A DNA stretch of 16,966 nucleotides from NCBI GenBank assembly GCA_014804185.1, contig JAAVAG010000090.1:1-16966 (forward strand), in the 5' to 3' direction. Position 1 is the stretch's first letter. Each line of letters opens with the position of its first letter. The stretch comes from Lachnospiraceae bacterium (GTDB lineage Bacteria; Bacillota; Clostridia; Lachnospirales; Lachnospiraceae). The position numbers and the translations under genes were made by a program. The notes under the pieces are model-generated. The model saw only the letters and a program-made list of their open reading frames with translations, made no database searches and was not told the origin of the DNA. This document shows, one piece after another, positions 13,855-16,966 of this stretch.

Positions 13855-14931
13855 TCAGTCAAAATATACCGTTTTCCCTGTCTTTGCCGACTCATACACA
13901 GCCTCCAGGATCTGGGTCACCACCAGCGCCTGGGCAGGTTCCACCGTCAGAGGTTTTCCGTTTACAACCGCCTCATAGAAGACGCGCTGCTCCACATCCT
14001 CCGCCCTTTCGCTGGCGCCGTCAAAGAAAGCCACGCCGCCCGCGCCTAAATCCGGCTTTTCCACGCACTGCCTGCCGTACTGCACCCGGTTGATCCGCAG
14101 ACCGTCTTTCATGTCGGCGCCCGCTTTTGTACCGCAGAGGCTCGTCTTGGCCTCGTCCACCTCCAGGCTGTTCAGAGCCCAGGAAGTCTCCAGCTGAATG
14201 GTCGCGCCGTTTTTCATTTTGATAAATCCGAAGGCGGAATCCTCCACCGTAAAAACTTCCGGATCCCAGTCTCCCCAGGCGTTTCCCGTTTCCTTCTGGT
14301 CCGCCAGCTTGCGGAATACAGATCCGGTCACGGAGGCTGGTTCGTAATTGTCCATCATCCACAATGTCAGATCCAGGGCGTGTGTGCCGATATCGATCAG
14401 CGGACCTCCTCCCTGTTTTTCCGCATCCAGAAATACGCCCCAGGTGGGCACCGCTCTCCTGCGGATGGCATGCGCTTTTGCATAATAAACCTCGCCCAGG
14501 TCGCCGTTTTCACAGGCCCTCTTCAGATACCGGGCGTCTGCCCTGTAGCGGTTCTGGTAACCGATGGTAAGAATCTTCCCGGTCTCTCTGGCCGTCTCCA
14601 CCATTGCCTTTGCCTCCGCGTAGGTTTTGGCCATGGGCTTTTCACACATGACATGCCTGCCTGCGCGCAGCGCCGCGATAGTCACCGGAGCGTGGGCGTT
14701 GTTGGGTGTCAGCACATACACCACGTCCAGATCCTCCTGTATCAGTTCCTGATAATCCGTATAGATCCGGGCATCCGCGGTTCCGTACTCCTCTTTTGCC
14801 TTGACTGCCCTCTCCTCGATCAGATCGCAGAAAGCGACGATCTCAAAATTACCGTTCTTCTTCATAGCCGGCAGATGCTTTCCGTTTGCAATACCGCCGC
14901 ATCCCACAATACCCGCTTTTAATTTCTTCAT
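13855..14931 (-). CDS. Gfo/Idh/MocA family oxidoreductase (second in operon)
   Basis: An NAD(P)-dependent sugar or polyol oxidoreductase of 358 residues. The Rossmann fold shows GIVGCGGIANGKH (7-19) and LTPNNAHAP. The catalytic-lysine motif is CEKP (96-99, Lys98). The C-terminal substrate domain has GGGPLIDIGTHALDL (174-188), where Asp180 and His184 match the catalytic pair of this family. The start codon overlaps the stop of the preceding isomerase gene (ATGA, 14928-14931), showing translational coupling. GGAGG lies 7 bases upstream, inside that gene. The substrate cannot be predicted; the partners suggest a glycoside or inositol-like sugar. Confidence 0.92.
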   Translation of the reverse strand: MKKLKAGIVGCGGIANGKHLPAMKKNGNFEIVAFCDLIEERAVKAKEEYGTADARIYTDYQELIQEDLDVVYVLTPNNAHAPVTIAALRAGRHVMCEKPMAKTYAEAKAMVETARETGKILTIGYQNRYRADARYLKRACENGDLGEVYYAKAHAIRRRAVPTWGVFLDAEKQGGGPLIDIGTHALDLTLWMMDNYEPASVTGSVFRKLADQKETGNAWGDWDPEVFTVEDSAFGFIKMKNGATIQLETSWALNSLEVDEAKTSLCGTKAGADMKDGLRINRVQYGRQCVEKPDLGAGGVAFFDGASERAEDVEQRVFYEAVVNGKPLTVEPAQALVVTQILEAVYESAKTGKTVYFD

Positions 14932-15707
14932 ACTCCTGCCTCCCCGTCTTTCTCAATGTTTCTGATGCATTCGATGCTCTTTTTCATATTTTCCATGGGC
15001 GTACCGTAAACATGATCGTCCTGTTCCACGACCAGCCACTGCGCGCCGCTCTCACAGGCCTGATCCAGCACATCCCGGACTCCCAGCTGCCCGTCTCCCA
15101 GCGCCACCAGAATGACCCTGTCTTCTCTGACAAAGTCTTTCATATGTACCACGGGACAGCGCCCTGCGTATCTGCGCAGATAGTCCACGGGATCCGCGCC
15201 TCCCACTTTCACCCAGCACAGATCCAGCTGCGTGGCAATCCCGGCCGTCTCCTTTTCTCCATAGAAAGCATCCAGCTGACAGCCGCCTTCCTCCGCGTAA
15301 GCAAATTCAAAATCATGGTTGTGATAGAGAAGCTGCATCCCCTCCGCCTCACACTTCCGGGCAATCACGGACAGTTCAGACAATGTTTCCCGGTATTTTT
15401 CGCCGCCGTACCATCTCTCTCGCCCCAGGGAGGGAATGGCCAGAAACCGGCATCCGAGTTTCTGATATGTCTCCACCGTCTTTTCCAGATCCTGCGCAAA
15501 CGCTTCAAAGGGCACATGGGCGCTGACTGCTTTCAGTCCCCATTTATCCAGGCTGGCACGGATCTCTTCAGGAGTTTTCCCATACAATCCTGCCAGTTCC
15601 ACGCCGTCATATCCCATCCCGGCCAGCGCTTGCATTGTGCCGTCAAAATCCGCGGCGGCTTCTTCCCGCACAGAATAGACCTGTGCTGCAATCGGTAATT
15701 TCTTCAT
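14928..15707 (-). CDS. Sugar phosphate isomerase/epimerase-type TIM barrel protein
   Basis: A 259-residue protein of the xylose-isomerase-like TIM barrel superfamily (AP endonuclease 2 family, IolE-like). Motifs include GYDGVELAGLYG (with E37), LLYHNHDFEF (126-135), QLDLCWVKVGG (with D162), PVVHMKDF (with H188 and D191) and WLVVEQDD (with E228). These supply the usual divalent-metal ligands. Members act as keto-sugar isomerases, epimerases, dehydratases or lyases. In oxidoreductase operons some act on 3-keto sugars. ATG at 15707 is chosen because GGAG lies 6 bases before it; ATG at 15719 lies upstream of that site. It sits 26 bases after the first oxidoreductase and overlaps the next one by 4 bases. 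Confidence 0.9.
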   Translation of the reverse strand: MKKLPIAAQVYSVREEAAADFDGTMQALAGMGYDGVELAGLYGKTPEEIRASLDKWGLKAVSAHVPFEAFAQDLEKTVETYQKLGCRFLAIPSLGRERWYGGEKYRETLSELSVIARKCEAEGMQLLYHNHDFEFAYAEEGGCQLDAFYGEKETAGIATQLDLCWVKVGGADPVDYLRRYAGRCPVVHMKDFVREDRVILVALGDGQLGVRDVLDQACESGAQWLVVEQDDHVYGTPMENMKKSIECIRNIEKDGEAGV

Positions 15708-15733
15708 TCTGTTCTCCATTCTTATTTATGTTG

Positions 15734-16792
15734 TTACGCTTCAAAGAAAACCACTGTATTCTCCCTGGCAGACTGAAAAACAGCCTCCATCAGCCGCATC
15801 ACGCGCGCCACTTCCTCCATTTTGATCCGGCTCTCCTCACGGCCCTCCAGCACCGCCGTCACGTTCCGGTAAAACTCCCGGATATCGCTCTTTACCTCCG
15901 GCTCGCTCTCCGTGTGTATGCTGTCGTCTCTTCTGGGAGCCATGGTTTTGGTGAGGCCCGCCGCCGTGCGCACGGGAACCACATCCTTTTCATCCGTTCC
16001 CACTGCCCACACGATCTGCAGATCATGCCCCCAGTCTCTGATCATGGCCGTGCCGTCCGTCCCCAGCACATACCATCTGGGCAGGCTGATAAAATTGCTG
16101 GTGCCCACCTCCACGATCATATGCACGCCGTTTTCGAATCCCAGATCCGCTGTAAAACCGTCGTCCACCGTCTGATCGGTCACATTGGTCAGGGTGGCGT
16201 ATACCGTTTTCAGCTTCACGCCCGGGAATAAAAGCAGCGCCTGGTCAAACAGATGAACGCCCCAGTCCAGCACCATGCCGCCGCCATGCTCTTTTTCCTG
16301 TCTCCAGCCCCCGGGAATGCCGCGGGAACCGTGTACTCTGGACTCCAGCCGGAAGATTTCTCCCAGCTTTCCCTCCTCCATCACCTTTTTCACGGTGAGA
16401 AAATCCTCATCCCAGCGGCGGTTCTGATGCACCGTCAGAAAACGCCCGGTTCTCTCCGACGCTTCCGTCATCTCCCGCAGATCTTCGGAGGAAAGCGTGA
16501 CCGGCTTTTCCGATACCACATTTTTTCCCGCCTCCATGGCCTGAATGGCTATGCTCTTATGTACGTCGTTGGGCGTGGCGATCAGTACCAGATCCACCTT
16601 TTCATCCGCCAGCAGATCTTCCAGGCTCCGGTAGACGTGAATCCCCATGGAAGCCGCGTACTCCCGCCTCTCCTCCCGGATATCCCATATACCGGCCACC
16701 GCCAGTTCATCCATGGAAAAGTCTTTTTCTATCAGTTCATAATGCCAGCCGGCCATACCGCCGAATCCCACTATCGCCAGTGTATGTTTCAT
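15734..16792 (-). CDS. Gfo/Idh/MocA family oxidoreductase (first in operon)
   Basis: A 352-residue NAD(P)-dependent oxidoreductase, a clear but distant paralogue of the gene at 13855. The Rossmann motif is AIVGFGGMAGWHYE (6-19). The lysine motif is SEKPVTLS (94-101, Lys96), and GGGMVLDWGVHLFDQ (170-184) supplies Asp176 and His180. The DWGVH form recalls family members acting on sugar dehydrogenation at ring carbons. AGAGGA lies 5-7 bases before ATG. It is the first gene of the operon, and its upstream region contains the hairpin cluster at 16845-16953. Two oxidoreductases in one operon could oxidise a substrate and later reduce the product, with cofactor recycling. Confidence 0.92.
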   Translation of the reverse strand: MKHTLAIVGFGGMAGWHYELIEKDFSMDELAVAGIWDIREERREYAASMGIHVYRSLEDLLADEKVDLVLIATPNDVHKSIAIQAMEAGKNVVSEKPVTLSSEDLREMTEASERTGRFLTVHQNRRWDEDFLTVKKVMEEGKLGEIFRLESRVHGSRGIPGGWRQEKEHGGGMVLDWGVHLFDQALLLFPGVKLKTVYATLTNVTDQTVDDGFTADLGFENGVHMIVEVGTSNFISLPRWYVLGTDGTAMIRDWGHDLQIVWAVGTDEKDVVPVRTAAGLTKTMAPRRDDSIHTESEPEVKSDIREFYRNVTAVLEGREESRIKMEEVARVMRLMEAVFQSARENTVVFFEA

Positions 16793-16824
16793 GTCAATCC
16801 TCTCCCTTATCCTGCGATTCCAGT

Positions 16825-16853
16825 CACATATTAATAACCATGCCTTTTCACAA
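16825..16853 (-). promoter_or_regulatory. Weak candidate promoter for the ThuA / Gfo-Idh-MocA operon
   Basis: TTGTGA (16853-16848) and TATGTG (16830-16825) are 17 bases apart. The -10 box is a poor match. The placement just before the first gene is sensible, but the true promoter may lie beyond the window end. Confidence 0.22.
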
Positions 16854-16953
16854 CCTGCGAACTTTCATACATGCGATGAAATCGCATGTATTGCGCAGGC
16901 GCAATATTCGCAAGGCGAACAAGTTCGTCTGTGAAAAATCTCTGATTTTTCAC
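16845..16953. repeat. Cluster of consecutive inverted repeats (hairpin array)
   Basis: Four perfect hairpins follow one another. They are TACATGCGAT/ATCGCATGTA (16868-16877 with 16881-16890), TTGCGC/GCGCAA (16891-16896 with 16899-16904), TTCGC/GCGAA (16907-16911 with 16915-16919) and GTGAAAAATC/GATTTTTCAC (16931-16940 with 16944-16953). Loops are two or three bases. CGAAC/GTTCG (16916-16927) is an alternative stem. In addition, TTTTCACA and CGAAC at 16845-16862 can pair with GTTCG and TGTGAAAA at 16923-16937 as an outer stem enclosing the first three. No coding frame fits. It could be a REP-like intergenic element or a folded leader; I do not recognise a named family. Confidence 0.75.
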
Positions 16954-16966
16954 ACTATGCCCAGTA

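Noticed and set aside
16845..16953. CRISPR array or tRNA cluster as an explanation for the hairpins
   Set aside because: The stems differ from each other, there are no equal-length spacers and no direct repeats, and no cloverleaf with an anticodon arm can be drawn.

Overview
The window looks like chromosome of a Gram-positive member of the Clostridia, most likely a Lachnospiraceae-type gut anaerobe. The clues are strong GGAGG ribosome binding sites, a DUF6106 gene, purine genes split into an archaeal-type PurO plus a free AICAR transformylase, a ZTP riboswitch, and a mid-50s-looking GC content. This placement is inferred from gene content only. Apart from one small gene near the left end, every gene is on the minus strand, so the window reads functionally from right to left.

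Right end (16966 to 13096): an unusual cluster of hairpins precedes a tightly spaced four-gene operon. It encodes a Gfo/Idh/MocA oxidoreductase, a sugar phosphate isomerase/epimerase-type TIM barrel, a second Gfo/Idh/MocA oxidoreductase and a ThuA-like protein. The gene mix suggests oxidation-based breakdown of a glycoside or polyol, possibly through a 3-keto intermediate; the substrate cannot be read from the sequence.

Middle right (13077 to 11212): rplJ-rplL has its own sigma-A promoter, an L10-binding leader and an attenuator hairpin. It ends at a strong terminator rather than running into rpoBC. A DUF6106 membrane-protein gene follows from its own promoter.

Centre (11215 to 7098): guaB (IMP dehydrogenase) has a near-consensus promoter. 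It is followed, with overlap, by a PocR-GAF-PAS sensor protein that has no output domain, and then by a membrane-anchored TPR/YD-repeat protein. No terminator is visible before the next unit.

Left centre (7063 to 710): a promoter drives a ZTP (pfl) riboswitch whose 3' aptamer strand also forms the 5' arm of an intrinsic terminator. Downstream lie purO (IMP cyclohydrolase), a free-standing AICAR transformylase, glnS, a DUF2225 gene and a MocR-type regulator, with a bidirectional terminator at the end. ZMP/ZTP accumulates when 10-formyl-folate is short, so the RNA should switch on exactly the two steps that turn ZMP into IMP. GlnRS, DUF2225 and the MocR regulator appear to be carried along in the same transcript.

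Left end (671 to 1): a plus-strand gene for a membrane-anchored, very acidic protein with an internal 45-bp duplication converges on the MocR gene. Divergent from it is the start of a response-regulator gene cut off by the window edge. A perfect 16-bp palindrome sits between the two. The most interesting items are the ZTP-gated operon that includes glnS, the sensor overlapping guaB, the right-end hairpin cluster and the ThuA/Gfo-Idh-MocA operon.
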